The position numbers were made by a program, and so were the translations under genes. This document shows, one piece after another, positions 26,030 to 34,045 of a DNA stretch of 64,000 nt; within the stretch, counting starts at the first letter, position 1; each line of letters starts with the position of its first letter. Under the pieces are notes generated by a model. That model did no database searches and was not told where the DNA came from. It saw nothing but the letters and a program-made list of their open reading frames with translations. The DNA is from Gammaproteobacteria bacterium UBA5109. Its GTDB lineage: Bacteria > Pseudomonadota > Gammaproteobacteria > Pseudomonadales > Pseudohongiellaceae. Location of the stretch: positions 124,431 through 188,430 of the forward strand of contig DHZH01000001.1 in assembly GCA_002414385.1 (NCBI GenBank). The letters run 5' to 3'.

Positions 26030-28993
26030 TTACTGACATTGCAGCGTGCCAAGCTGCAAGACCATGTCATTGCTTTGCGGATTGCTAAAGCTGACTTCAC
26101 ATTGCTCGGCACCGCTGAGTACTTCAAATGAATCTACACTGTGATCGATTTCGGCCTGGAAATAGCCGTTATCATCGGTCATGGCCAGGCCGATCACATT
26201 CTGGATGACGGCGTTTTGCAGGGGCTGACCATTTGCATCGAGCAGTCGTCCCAGGGCGATATTGATGGTGCGGGTGTACCAGCTCAGGTTAACCACATTG
26301 CCCGGATAAACCGTTTCCCGGTAAACCCGGTTATCCAGATTCACCAGGGTATCACCAATGGATTGCAGTTCAACATCATAGGTTTCATAGGGTGAAACCG
26401 GAACCAGCAGAGTCTGGCCGACGCGGGTCTGGCCGCGGGCAATACCGTTCACCAGAACATTAAAGCGGGTATCAGATTCGACATCGCCTTCCACACGAAC
26501 CAGAAAAGCACTTTCCGAGCGACGTTTGCCACCAAAGGCCCCGCTGCGACCATCACTGGCAAAACTGGTACTCAGACGGCCGCTGATTTCGGTATTTTCT
26601 GTATCATCATTGTAGTAGGCCATCAGGTCGGAAGAGCCAAGACGGGTATCCGATTCAAAGCGTGCTTCCAGACTTTTGCGATCATCATAATCAGCCCGGA
26701 TGCCATACCGGTATTCATTGCCGTTTTGCTGGCCGGCATACCAGCGTTGCTCATAGGAACCATAAAGTCCGGAATCATAGTTACTGCTTTCGTCAGCATA
26801 AACCGCTTTTGGCGTATAGGAGGTTATATTGTTATTACCCTGTAACTGATAGGAGAATGACAATACGGCGAGCAACTCTTCATTATTACTGGATAGTTCA
26901 AAACTGCTGCTCAATGTGCCTGACATAAAATTGCGGGTACGGCTTCGGTAACGCAGCCCACTGTGGTCACTGCCGGCTGTGAGCGGGCGCTTTACATCAC
27001 GATAAAACAGACTCAGATAACCATAGCGCAGGGGAACTTCCAGCATGCTGTTGTATTGCCGGTATTCCTGCCCGATCTGACTGTCTGCAAGCCCATCCAG
27101 TACCTGGCGCACATTAAAAGTCAGATTGAAATTTTCGTGACGATAACGAAAGCGCAAATCCAGTCCGCTGGTGCCGCCATCTTCCAAAGCGATATTGGCC
27201 TGGGCCTCATATTGACGCCCCTGTTTGAAGATTCCGGTTTCCAGCATGCCGGAGTCATCAACATAGGAAAATCCCAGATTACCGCCAATACTTTGAGTCA
27301 GGCGTTTGCTGTAACCGCTGCGAATAAAATAATCATCACCGGTACGCGACAGGCGATTGCGGTCCAGGTCATTTTCCAGCTGCCCGGCGTGAATAAAATA
27401 AAGAGGCTGGTCCGCAGGTGGGATGCGTGAGGTTTTGGAGAAAAACCGCTCTTCTACCTGCATGTTGCCCGCAGCATCAAAAATTCTGATCTCAATGGTG
27501 TAGGAACCGTTCGGAAGACTTGAGGTATCCAGCAGGCGGTTACCGACATCGTAGTATTCCGTGCTGATCAGGCGTCCTTCGCGAAAAATTTCCACCCGAC
27601 TGCGGGTTGGAAAAAACAATTCAATTTCGGTGCCGAGTGATTGCTCCAGGTCTGTCCGGGTCAGCAGTGAACTGGAAAAAGAGGCGCCGACAAAGCGTTC
27701 ATTGCTCATAAAGGAAAAGCCGTTGGCAGTTTCCCGAAACAGGCCAAGGCGATAATCACGTCCCTGGAATTCCCGCATCAGGGCAAAAGTATCCAACTCA
27801 AAATCATCATCAGCCAGATTGCCGCTAATGGCCAGGCGATTTTCACGCCAGGCAAACATGTTGTTGGTATATAAATTATAGCTTTCAATTTCGTCTTCCT
27901 CACCGCTGAAGTACAGGGCCGACTGGTTCAGATAGGTCAGGCCTGCGCCGGAAGGGGGCAGAAAACGTAATTGTTCACTGGTTGCCGATTGCAGCAAAGT
28001 CGGGGCAATAAACAGCCACATGCGCAGGGCAGAACGATCAAAAATCAATTCAACCGAATCAGTTTCCAGCGTACCGCAGTCAACCTGAAACTCGGAAAAG
28101 CAAAGCAGTTCAGTGTGTGCATCGAAGGTATTGTCCAGTAACAATTCAAAGCCCTGTGGATCTTTCAGTCCCGGCAGATTTTCAATCAGTCTTTCACGAT
28201 CAAGGATGCTGACTTCGCGGTCTGTAAATTCAGCCAGCACAGACGTCAGGTAAAAGCCGCCATAATACACATCTATTTCTGTAACCTGCGGCTGATTAAG
28301 ATTTTCAAAACCGGGTGGCACCCAGTCACTGTTAACGCTGGGCCTTGCTGATGGAGCCGTCGTTGGATTTGCAGTTTCTGTTGGGCTGCTGTCTGTCTCC
28401 TGTGCCTGGGTTTCTTCTGAATCAGGACGACTGGCCAGCGGTGCTGTGTTGTTGTTATCAATTTCACCTACTGATGGAAGATCTGCAGTTTCTAACTGGC
28501 CACTATCGTTATTGGTATTGCTTTGCGTGTCAGCAGTTCTGGCAGCCTGGAGGTTGTAAGTCTCAAGCGCCAGATTCTGTTCACTGATGATACCTGGGCT
28601 CCCTGTCTCATCAGCACGGATCAGTAAAAATTTATGTGTGCGGTCGGCATAGTCGGGAGATTCATAACTGAACCAGAAGTCCACTTCATAGCCATTATCA
28701 AGCTCGCGAATATTCAATCCTTCACGGGTAATCACAATGGCTTCGGGGCGGTTGATGTTGGCTGAGCGCCAGTTTCTCCAGTCCTCATTTGAATTGAAAC
28801 CGACAGCCTCAAAATCAGGGTGGTAGTGGGAAAAATAAGCCTGCGGATTCTGTGCTGCCCAGGCATTCAGCCAGGAATCAACAAATGCATTAATATCTTC
28901 TTGAGCCTGAGAAACAGGCAGGCTGGCAACAGTCTGTATTAAAAATACAAACAGCAACAGAAATGCTTTGTGCATTGCTTTTTGAAAGACCAT
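26030..28993 (-). CDS. Chaperone-usher outer-membrane usher with NTF2-like N-terminus
   Basis: The 987-residue protein starts with a signal peptide (cleavage near VSQAQ). Residues about 30-150 form an NTF2-like/Cds6-type domain: INAFVDSWLNAWAAQNPQAY, FSHYHPDFEAVGF, and the FLLIRADE strand. A Gln/Thr/Ser/Asn-rich linker (about 155-225) follows, then a TcfC/alpha-type usher: PPGFENLNQPQVTEIDVYYG, the FSGEEDE-to-FRETANG stretch, a long barrel-like region, a plug-like segment and a C-terminal domain with two cysteines. Ushers thread subunits to the cell surface; the extra domain is unusual. The start could also be ATG 28975. It is the last gene of the fimbrial operon. Confidence 0.87.
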   Translation of the reverse strand: MVFQKAMHKAFLLLFVFLIQTVASLPVSQAQEDINAFVDSWLNAWAAQNPQAYFSHYHPDFEAVGFNSNEDWRNWRSANINRPEAIVITREGLNIRELDNGYEVDFWFSYESPDYADRTHKFLLIRADETGSPGIISEQNLALETYNLQAARTADTQSNTNNDSGQLETADLPSVGEIDNNNTAPLASRPDSEETQAQETDSSPTETANPTTAPSARPSVNSDWVPPGFENLNQPQVTEIDVYYGGFYLTSVLAEFTDREVSILDRERLIENLPGLKDPQGFELLLDNTFDAHTELLCFSEFQVDCGTLETDSVELIFDRSALRMWLFIAPTLLQSATSEQLRFLPPSGAGLTYLNQSALYFSGEEDEIESYNLYTNNMFAWRENRLAISGNLADDDFELDTFALMREFQGRDYRLGLFRETANGFSFMSNERFVGASFSSSLLTRTDLEQSLGTEIELFFPTRSRVEIFREGRLISTEYYDVGNRLLDTSSLPNGSYTIEIRIFDAAGNMQVEERFFSKTSRIPPADQPLYFIHAGQLENDLDRNRLSRTGDDYFIRSGYSKRLTQSIGGNLGFSYVDDSGMLETGIFKQGRQYEAQANIALEDGGTSGLDLRFRYRHENFNLTFNVRQVLDGLADSQIGQEYRQYNSMLEVPLRYGYLSLFYRDVKRPLTAGSDHSGLRYRSRTRNFMSGTLSSSFELSSNNEELLAVLSFSYQLQGNNNITSYTPKAVYADESSNYDSGLYGSYEQRWYAGQQNGNEYRYGIRADYDDRKSLEARFESDTRLGSSDLMAYYNDDTENTEISGRLSTSFASDGRSGAFGGKRRSESAFLVRVEGDVESDTRFNVLVNGIARGQTRVGQTLLVPVSPYETYDVELQSIGDTLVNLDNRVYRETVYPGNVVNLSWYTRTINIALGRLLDANGQPLQNAVIQNVIGLAMTDDNGYFQAEIDHSVDSFEVLSGAEQCEVSFSNPQSNDMVLQLGTLQCQ

Positions 28994-29017
28994 TGCAGCG
29001 TTACCGACCAGTGTTGC

Positions 29018-29752
29018 TTAACGGAAATATTCCGAAACCAGGCCATCCCGGGTGCGGATTTTGTAGGTAAATGCGCCATCAAAGGGCAGATCAAGGGTCC
29101 AGGTGTTGCCGGGATAGATGCGACGATCCTCAAGTGCTACACAGGTGTTGGCATCAAAGGGATCACATTGCTGGCCATCAGTCAGCAGATAATTGGCGTT
29201 GCCCGTATTGGTGAAAACGGCCTGCTGTCCTTCACGTTCCATGTTCATTACAGCCTGTGGGTCGGCTGGCGGCACGATGACCAGAATCTGATAGGCGACA
29301 ACCACTTCCAGTCGGGAATTCACGGCATTTTCTTCACCACCTTCGAGTTCAGCCGGCGGTGTGATCGGCACCATGTTGACCCGATAAACCCGCTCTTCCT
29401 CTCCTGGAGTCTGCAGGTTTAAAAAGCGTACGATGGAACGAGCACCAGGTGCGGTAATTAGGCGATTGGGAGTCACCAGGAATTCAGGATTATCATCTAT
29501 CTGCAGCGGTATGAGTTCCTGTTGTTCCGTTCCGGGGTTTACAACACTGAAGGGTGTTACTTCGACAAACAGATTTTCCTCATTACTGCTGTTGATGACC
29601 ACGACGTCTTCCCGGTTAACCGTGGGGTCATCGAAGGTGATGATTGAGCGGTTAACCACAAGCGCTGCCTGTGCCTGGGCATTCATATACAAAAGACCGG
29701 CAGCCAGGATGCCCATCAACACGTGTGTACGAAACTCTTGCATGGTTTTCAT
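29018..29752 (-). CDS. Periplasmic fimbrial chaperone
   Basis: The 244-residue protein has a signal peptide (cleavage near AQAQA) and the two-domain immunoglobulin-like chaperone layout. The first domain has LVVNRSIITFDDP and the donor strand IVRFLNLQ, in which R and hydrophobic residues would clamp a subunit. YRVNMVPIT follows, and the second domain ends in a pair of cysteines (QQCDPFDANTCVALEDRRIYPG). It belongs to the alpha-type (CFA/I-like) chaperones, matching the TcfC-type usher downstream. It escorts the subunits from 29781-31923 to the usher. Confidence 0.9.
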   Translation of the reverse strand: MKTMQEFRTHVLMGILAAGLLYMNAQAQAALVVNRSIITFDDPTVNREDVVVINSSNEENLFVEVTPFSVVNPGTEQQELIPLQIDDNPEFLVTPNRLITAPGARSIVRFLNLQTPGEEERVYRVNMVPITPPAELEGGEENAVNSRLEVVVAYQILVIVPPADPQAVMNMEREGQQAVFTNTGNANYLLTDGQQCDPFDANTCVALEDRRIYPGNTWTLDLPFDGAFTYKIRTRDGLVSEYFR

Positions 29753-29780
29753 GATCTTGCTCTCTTCATTAATTTGCGTG

Positions 29781-30311
29781 CTATTCTGACTTTACCAGCA
29801 GGTTCAATCTGCCCCTGAAATTACTGATCTGCTCTGCATTAAAATTCTGGTTCAGTTTAATTTTTACCTGGATGGCAGAGCTGGCATCACATACCTCAGA
29901 GACTGACTTGTATTTCGCAACGTTTGCCTCGGAATCACCCAGCACCACAAAATAAGGTAAAGTGCTGTCATTATTTTCCTGCTGGAAGTTGTTGAAATCA
30001 TCACCGGATTCATAGGAAACAATTTCATAATATGCGCCGCCATGGGACATGACACAAAAAGGCAGTGTCGCAGTACCGGTATGCTGTAATCGTTGTACCA
30101 GGCGAGAGCCTATAAAATGGCGAAATTCCGAGCGTGGTTTTTCCAGGTTACTTTGCAAAAAACCGGCAACGACATTCTCGCTTACTTCGAACACCATGTT
30201 GATGTGGCCGGTACTGCTTGGACCCAGCATGCCGTCATTGTGTTCGGCGGCAGTCAGTAATAATGGTTGCAGCATGATCAAGGTCAGGAGTAATTGTTTG
30301 GATTTATCCAT
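29781..30311 (-). CDS. Exported fimbria-associated protein of unknown fold
   Basis: The start at ATG 30311 is chosen because AGGAG lies 7 bases upstream; the longer frame to 30335 has none. The 176-residue protein has a signal peptide (KQLLLTLIMLQPLLLTAAEH) and one pair of cysteines (FCV and VCD) that could form a disulfide. A repeated STGHINMVFEVSENV phrase resembles the STGQIDLDLEVLDSV of the pilin at 31387, suggesting a related donor-strand or beta segment. It is probably a minor subunit or tip adaptor. It lies between the minor subunit and chaperone genes. Confidence 0.72.
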   Translation of the reverse strand: MDKSKQLLLTLIMLQPLLLTAAEHNDGMLGPSSTGHINMVFEVSENVVAGFLQSNLEKPRSEFRHFIGSRLVQRLQHTGTATLPFCVMSHGGAYYEIVSYESGDDFNNFQQENNDSTLPYFVVLGDSEANVAKYKSVSEVCDASSAIQVKIKLNQNFNAEQISNFRGRLNLLVKSE

Positions 30312-30321
30312 GGAAAATCTC

Positions 30322-31347
30322 CTACTGCGGCTCAACCAGGATAATCAGTGAGTCCTGATAGTGACCACTGCGGGCAGCCTGCAGATCCTGCTCGCTAATC
30401 GATACTGATAATGTCGCATTGTTGGAACCATTACAATCCTGGTTCTGTGCATCCCCAAATCCGGAAAGACTGCCAAAACCAACGGCTTCGTTACCGGGTC
30501 CGGATGCGCTGTCGGTGAAATCCAGGTCATAGGGAATCTGGCCCAGGCCGCCACCATCAAGATAAAAATTGCCGGATCCGTCCTGATTGACCGAACTTAC
30601 TGTCATTGTATAACTGCCGGACATGGAGCTGCTGTAGACACAGAAACTTTCTTCTGCGTAAAGATTGCCAAAACCGGTATGTGTACCAAATTGAATATCA
30701 TCCAGGTTGCTTATCTGTACTTCTGAACCGGCCTGAATTTCGATGCTGACGGTAAATTCAACACTGTCAGTCTGGTAACCCCAGATACCACCAATAGCAG
30801 TCAGGCGAAAGGTGCCGGTGTAGTATCCGGATACCTTGTCTCCCAGCTCTGTCCCGCTGATATCGATGCGCAGTTCAGAATTATCCCCACTTGCACAATT
30901 TCTGAAATTACCGACGTGGGAATGGGTGTCATAGGCATCGTGACTCAAGGCTTCAAAATTGCCGCCATCTATAATATCCCGATGGGAAAAATAAAAGGCA
31001 ATGCGACGGTTGCCGGTATTGGCATCATTTCCATTCAGGTACAGATAAAAATTACTGTCCCCGGAGACATTCTCAATTTTTACCTGGTAAGGCATTTTCC
31101 AGGCAAATAATCCTCGCGGGCTGGGAGAGTCATCTGAGGCTGAAGAGATGCAACTCTGCAGGCGGGTTGAGACATTCCCGGCCTGAGTCCAGATGCCAAA
31201 GTTGGCATCAGATATACGGCCGACTGCAAGATGGTCGGCAAAGCGTGCCTGGGCCTGCTGGGATAAAAGCAGCATGAGCAAAGACAGAAAAAGGCAAGCT
31301 GGTTGAACCAGCTTGCCTTTAATCTTCTTGTTACCTGTTAACAACAT
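30322..31347 (-). CDS. Large fimbrial subunit, two-lobed, probable tip or minor pilin
   Basis: The 341-residue protein has a signal peptide ending at QAQA. The C-terminal half (about 190-341) matches the pilin at 31387 in layout: a VSIEIQAGSEVQISNLDDIQFGTH segment, a cysteine in SFCVYSS, a cysteine in DCNGSNNATLSVSISEQDL, and a closing YQDSLIILVEP. The N-terminal half is a second beta-rich domain with its own two cysteines. Two-domain subunits of this sort are usually tip adhesins. It starts 40 bp after the pilin stop, and a terminator-like hairpin (31291-31320) overlaps its first codons. Confidence 0.78.
   Translation of the reverse strand: MLLTGNKKIKGKLVQPACLFLSLLMLLLSQQAQARFADHLAVGRISDANFGIWTQAGNVSTRLQSCISSASDDSPSPRGLFAWKMPYQVKIENVSGDSNFYLYLNGNDANTGNRRIAFYFSHRDIIDGGNFEALSHDAYDTHSHVGNFRNCASGDNSELRIDISGTELGDKVSGYYTGTFRLTAIGGIWGYQTDSVEFTVSIEIQAGSEVQISNLDDIQFGTHTGFGNLYAEESFCVYSSSMSGSYTMTVSSVNQDGSGNFYLDGGGLGQIPYDLDFTDSASGPGNEAVGFGSLSGFGDAQNQDCNGSNNATLSVSISEQDLQAARSGHYQDSLIILVEPQ
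31291..31320 (-). terminator. Intercistronic terminator/attenuator-like hairpin
   Basis: Perfect 14-bp arms (AAGGCAAGCTGGTT and its complement) with a 2-base centre, followed on the minus strand by five T (CCTTTTTCTG). It follows the pilin gene but lies inside the signal-peptide codons of the next subunit. It should let most transcripts end after the pilin and a fraction continue into the minor subunit, chaperone and usher. Confidence 0.75.
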
Positions 31348-31386
31348 TATTTTACTCGGTGCTGTGAGACTCTTTCCTCGTCTGTC

Positions 31387-31923
31387 CTAGATAGGGCTGA
31401 CCAGCAGGATCAGAGTGTCAGCATAAGTATCAGTAGAAGCAGCTCTGATTTCTGATTCAGCAATACTGACGTCAACTGAAGCATTGTTGGCTGCACCACA
31501 GTCTCTGGCGCTGCTGCCCTGGAAAGTCGCTGACGGTGAGTTGTAGGCAACGGCGCTTTCAGAAGAGGCACCAGTTGCTGCACCGGCAAATTTTACAGTA
31601 TAGGCAATTTCATCAGCAGAAGAATCACCGACCAGTTTGAATTCGCCATTACTGGAAGTCGGAGTGATGTTGTAGTCACCGCCACCGTTAACGTAGACAC
31701 AGTAAGCGTCGCCGTCGTTGATGTCACCGCTGTCGCCGCCACCATACTGACCGAAATCAATATCGTCCAGTTCGTTGATTTCTACACTGTCCAGAACTTC
31801 AAGGTCCAGATCAATCTGACCAGTGCTGGTTGAACCCAGGCTACCGTCAGTTGAAGCTAAAGCTGCGCTTGATCCGATCAGGCCGGCGATAAGTGCTGTT
31901 AAGATAGTTTTACGTGTTTTCAT
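31387..31923 (-). CDS. Major fimbrial subunit (pilin)
   Basis: The start at ATG 31923 is chosen because AAGGAG precedes it; the frame upstream to 31950 is spurious. The 178-residue protein has a signal peptide ending in ALAST. The mature protein contains STGQIDLDLEVLDSVEINELDDIDFGQYG, two cysteines (AYCVYV and RDCGAANN) that could form one disulfide, and the same VSIAESEI...YADTLILLV ending as the 341-residue subunit. The fold resembles spore-coat-U/alpha-pilin-type subunits. It is first in the operon, directly behind a sigma-54-type promoter and followed by a hairpin, both fitting the most abundant subunit. Confidence 0.8.
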   Translation of the reverse strand: MKTRKTILTALIAGLIGSSAALASTDGSLGSTSTGQIDLDLEVLDSVEINELDDIDFGQYGGGDSGDINDGDAYCVYVNGGGDYNITPTSSNGEFKLVGDSSADEIAYTVKFAGAATGASSESAVAYNSPSATFQGSSARDCGAANNASVDVSIAESEIRAASTDTYADTLILLVSPI

Positions 31924-31988
31924 GGTCTTGCTCCTTAAAATGTCTTTCAAATGTCAGGGTTAAAAAAAATCTTGCTTACCCTGTCTAT

Positions 31989-32004
31989 TTCAAGGTGCGT
32001 GCCA
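31989..32004 (-). promoter_or_regulatory. Sigma-54-type promoter of the pilin operon
   Basis: Read on the minus strand, TGGCACG, four bases, TTGAA matches the consensus TGGCACG-N4-TTGCW with a single change (GC to GA in the -12 element). The GG is invariant. Transcription would start at about 31976-31979, leaving a leader of about 55 bases before the pilin ATG. Confidence 0.75.
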
Positions 32005-32114
32005 GTTTTTCATATAATCGCTTAATATAAATATAAGTGACTGATAAATAAGGGTATATAAATTTTAATCATGTGGAAACCCGGCAAAAATAAAGCCTGG
32101 CTGGCCTGGTCAAT

Positions 32115-32139
32115 TCGCAAATTGCTTTGCAATATGCGA
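32115..32139. promoter_or_regulatory. Enhancer repeat 1 (LuxO-like site)
   Basis: A 25-bp block with outer dyad TCGCA/TGCGA and inner dyad ATTGC-TTT-GCAAT (32121-32133), close to the LuxO consensus TTGCA-N3-TGCAA. It lies about 110-150 bp upstream of the expected start site, the usual position of a sigma-54 activator site. Confidence 0.7.
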
Positions 32140-32145
32140 ATAATA

Positions 32146-32170
32146 TCGCAAGTTGATTTGCAATATGCGA
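32146..32170. promoter_or_regulatory. Enhancer repeat 2 (LuxO-like site)
   Basis: This differs from repeat 1 at two positions in 25; the inner dyad has one mismatch (GTTGA-TTT-GCAAT). Its centre is 31 bp from that of repeat 1, close to three helical turns, so both would face the same side of the DNA. Confidence 0.7.
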
Positions 32171-32185
32171 CTGGTCTGTTCGCAG

Positions 32186-32536
32186 CTAATTACTATATTG
32201 ATCGAAATCCAGCTCACGATAGGCGGCCAGGGTCTGTTCACTGCTGCTAAGGACTTTCTCTGCCAGAGCAAAGGCTTCCTGCTTTCCATCTCTGGCTTTG
32301 CTTTCGAGTTCATAAAGCAGGGCGCCCAGCGGTGCAGCGCCATAGGTGAGGGCGGCGCCCTTGAAGGCATGGGCTTCGCGCATCAGGGTATCAAGAGATT
32401 TCTTTTTACAGGCCTGTTTTATATTGTTACAGCGCGAGATGAACTCATCATCCAGTGCTGCAATAAAAATACGGGTATTGTCCACGCCGATATCCCTGAC
32501 CAGTTGGGCAATGATTTTCTCGTCTACCAGCGTCAT
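32186..32536 (-). CDS. LuxU-like HPt phosphotransfer protein
   Basis: The 116-residue protein is one HPt domain; REAHAFKGAALTYGAAPLGALLYELE carries the phosphorylatable His56. HPt proteins hand phosphate between receiver domains. The gene lies 15 bp behind a LuxO-like regulator gene on the same strand, the order seen for luxO-luxU in vibrios. LuxU-like is inferred from order and size, not from close identity. Confidence 0.88.
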   Translation of the reverse strand: MTLVDEKIIAQLVRDIGVDNTRIFIAALDDEFISRCNNIKQACKKKSLDTLMREAHAFKGAALTYGAAPLGALLYELESKARDGKQEAFALAEKVLSSSEQTLAAYRELDFDQYSN

Positions 32537-32551
32537 ATACAGATTCCGGAA

Positions 32552-33988
32552 TTAGTTGTCTTCCCAGCTTTTCAGTTTACGGTAAATGGTCGAAGGACTT
32601 ACTCCAAGTCTGGCAGCGGCAACGGGAATATTGCCCTGACAAATTTTGATGGCCTGTTCAATGGTCTGTTTTTCGCTTTGCCAGAGTGGTTGAATATCTT
32701 CTTCATCCGTAGCAGGTAATTTACTTGTATCAACCGGGGCAGGACTGGTGGGGCTGGATGCATAAGCAGTACTTGCGGCAGTATTTACAGATGCCGGTGC
32801 ACGGCTGGAAAATTTATTGAAAGACTCCGGCAGCATGACTTCACTGACCAGTTCGCCGTCATTCATGATGACCGTGTTTTCAATGACATTCTGTAATTCC
32901 CTGACATTGCCGGGCCATTCATATTCCAGCAGGCGCTTTTCCACTTCCGGGGCAAAGCCGGTAAAGCCCTTGTTCATTTCCCGGGAAAATTTCCTCAACA
33001 GGAAAACTGCAATATCCAGTACATCATTGTCACGGGCCCGCAGTGGCGGCAAATCTATTGGAACCACATTGAGCCGGTAATACAGGTCTTCCCGAAATCG
33101 GCCTTCGGCCACTTCGAGCACAGGATCCCGGTTGGTGGCACAGACAAAACGCACATCGACCTTTTGCAATGTACTGCTACCGACACGTTGCAGGGTGCCG
33201 CTTTGAATCAGACGCAGTAACTTGGCCTGCAGATTCATATCCATTTCACCGATTTCATCGAGAAACAGAGTCCCGCCATCAGCCATTTCAGCCGCTCCCT
33301 GACGGTCTGCAGTTGCACCACTGAAGGCGCCTTTCACATGACCGAATATTTCCGATTCAAATAAATCTTTGGGAATGGCCGCACAATTGACCGGAACAAA
33401 ATTGCTTTTGGAGCGTGGACTGGCCTGATGGATGGCTGAAGCACAGAGCTCCTTGCCGGTACCACTTTCACCGGTGATGAACACACTGGCCTTGCTTCTG
33501 GCAACATTGTCGATAATTTTGTAGACCACCTGCATGGCCGGTGAGCTGCCGATAAAATCATAGTAGGAATCCTTGCCCAGGGCATCACTGAATACCTGAA
33601 CCTGGTCCATGAGCTCGGTCTGTTTCAGGGCATTGGCGACGGTGACCAGCAGGCGATCCCGGGTAAAGGGCTTTTCAATAAAATCAAAGGCACCACTTTT
33701 GGTGGCCTCAACTGCATAATCCAGTTCGGTATTGGAAGTAATAACGATAGTCTTGGTGGGCAGTTCGGCTTCGGTAACTTCGCGGACAATTTCCAGGCCA
33801 TTGATATCCGGCAACTGGATATCCTGAATCAGTATTTGCGGGACTTCATCATTAAGTGCAGCAATAGCATCCATACCGGTATGAAAGACTTTTGCCTTGT
33901 AACCAAGTGTCTCAACATAGCTTTTATAAAGCATGGCACTCGGCACACTGTCTTCGACGATATATATCAGTACTGTTTTTTTTGCCAT
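32552..33988 (-). CDS. Sigma-54-dependent response regulator, LuxO-like
   Basis: The 478-residue protein has a receiver domain (phospho-acceptor Asp56 in ILIQDIQLP), an AAA+ domain with Walker A GESGTGKE at 173-180 and GAFSGA at 220-225 (usually GAFTGA, the sigma-54 contact loop), and ATNRDPVLEVAEGRFREDLYYRL. A Fis-type HTH (AAARLGVSPSTIYRKLKSW) ends the protein. Segments such as FIGSSPAMQVVYKIID and VNCAAIPKDLFESEIFGHVKG resemble LuxO strongly. It probably binds the repeats at 32115-32170 and activates the pilin promoter. Confidence 0.93.
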   Translation of the reverse strand: MAKKTVLIYIVEDSVPSAMLYKSYVETLGYKAKVFHTGMDAIAALNDEVPQILIQDIQLPDINGLEIVREVTEAELPTKTIVITSNTELDYAVEATKSGAFDFIEKPFTRDRLLVTVANALKQTELMDQVQVFSDALGKDSYYDFIGSSPAMQVVYKIIDNVARSKASVFITGESGTGKELCASAIHQASPRSKSNFVPVNCAAIPKDLFESEIFGHVKGAFSGATADRQGAAEMADGGTLFLDEIGEMDMNLQAKLLRLIQSGTLQRVGSSTLQKVDVRFVCATNRDPVLEVAEGRFREDLYYRLNVVPIDLPPLRARDNDVLDIAVFLLRKFSREMNKGFTGFAPEVEKRLLEYEWPGNVRELQNVIENTVIMNDGELVSEVMLPESFNKFSSRAPASVNTAASTAYASSPTSPAPVDTSKLPATDEEDIQPLWQSEKQTIEQAIKICQGNIPVAAARLGVSPSTIYRKLKSWEDN

Positions 33989-34045
33989 GCTGTTAAAGCC
34001 TGAAATTCAATTTGTGCGGAAGCATACCGGTGTCTCATCCTACCT

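Noticed and set aside
32100..32185. CRISPR-like repeats
   Set aside because: There are only two 25-bp repeats, 6 bp apart, with internal symmetry; they fit activator sites.
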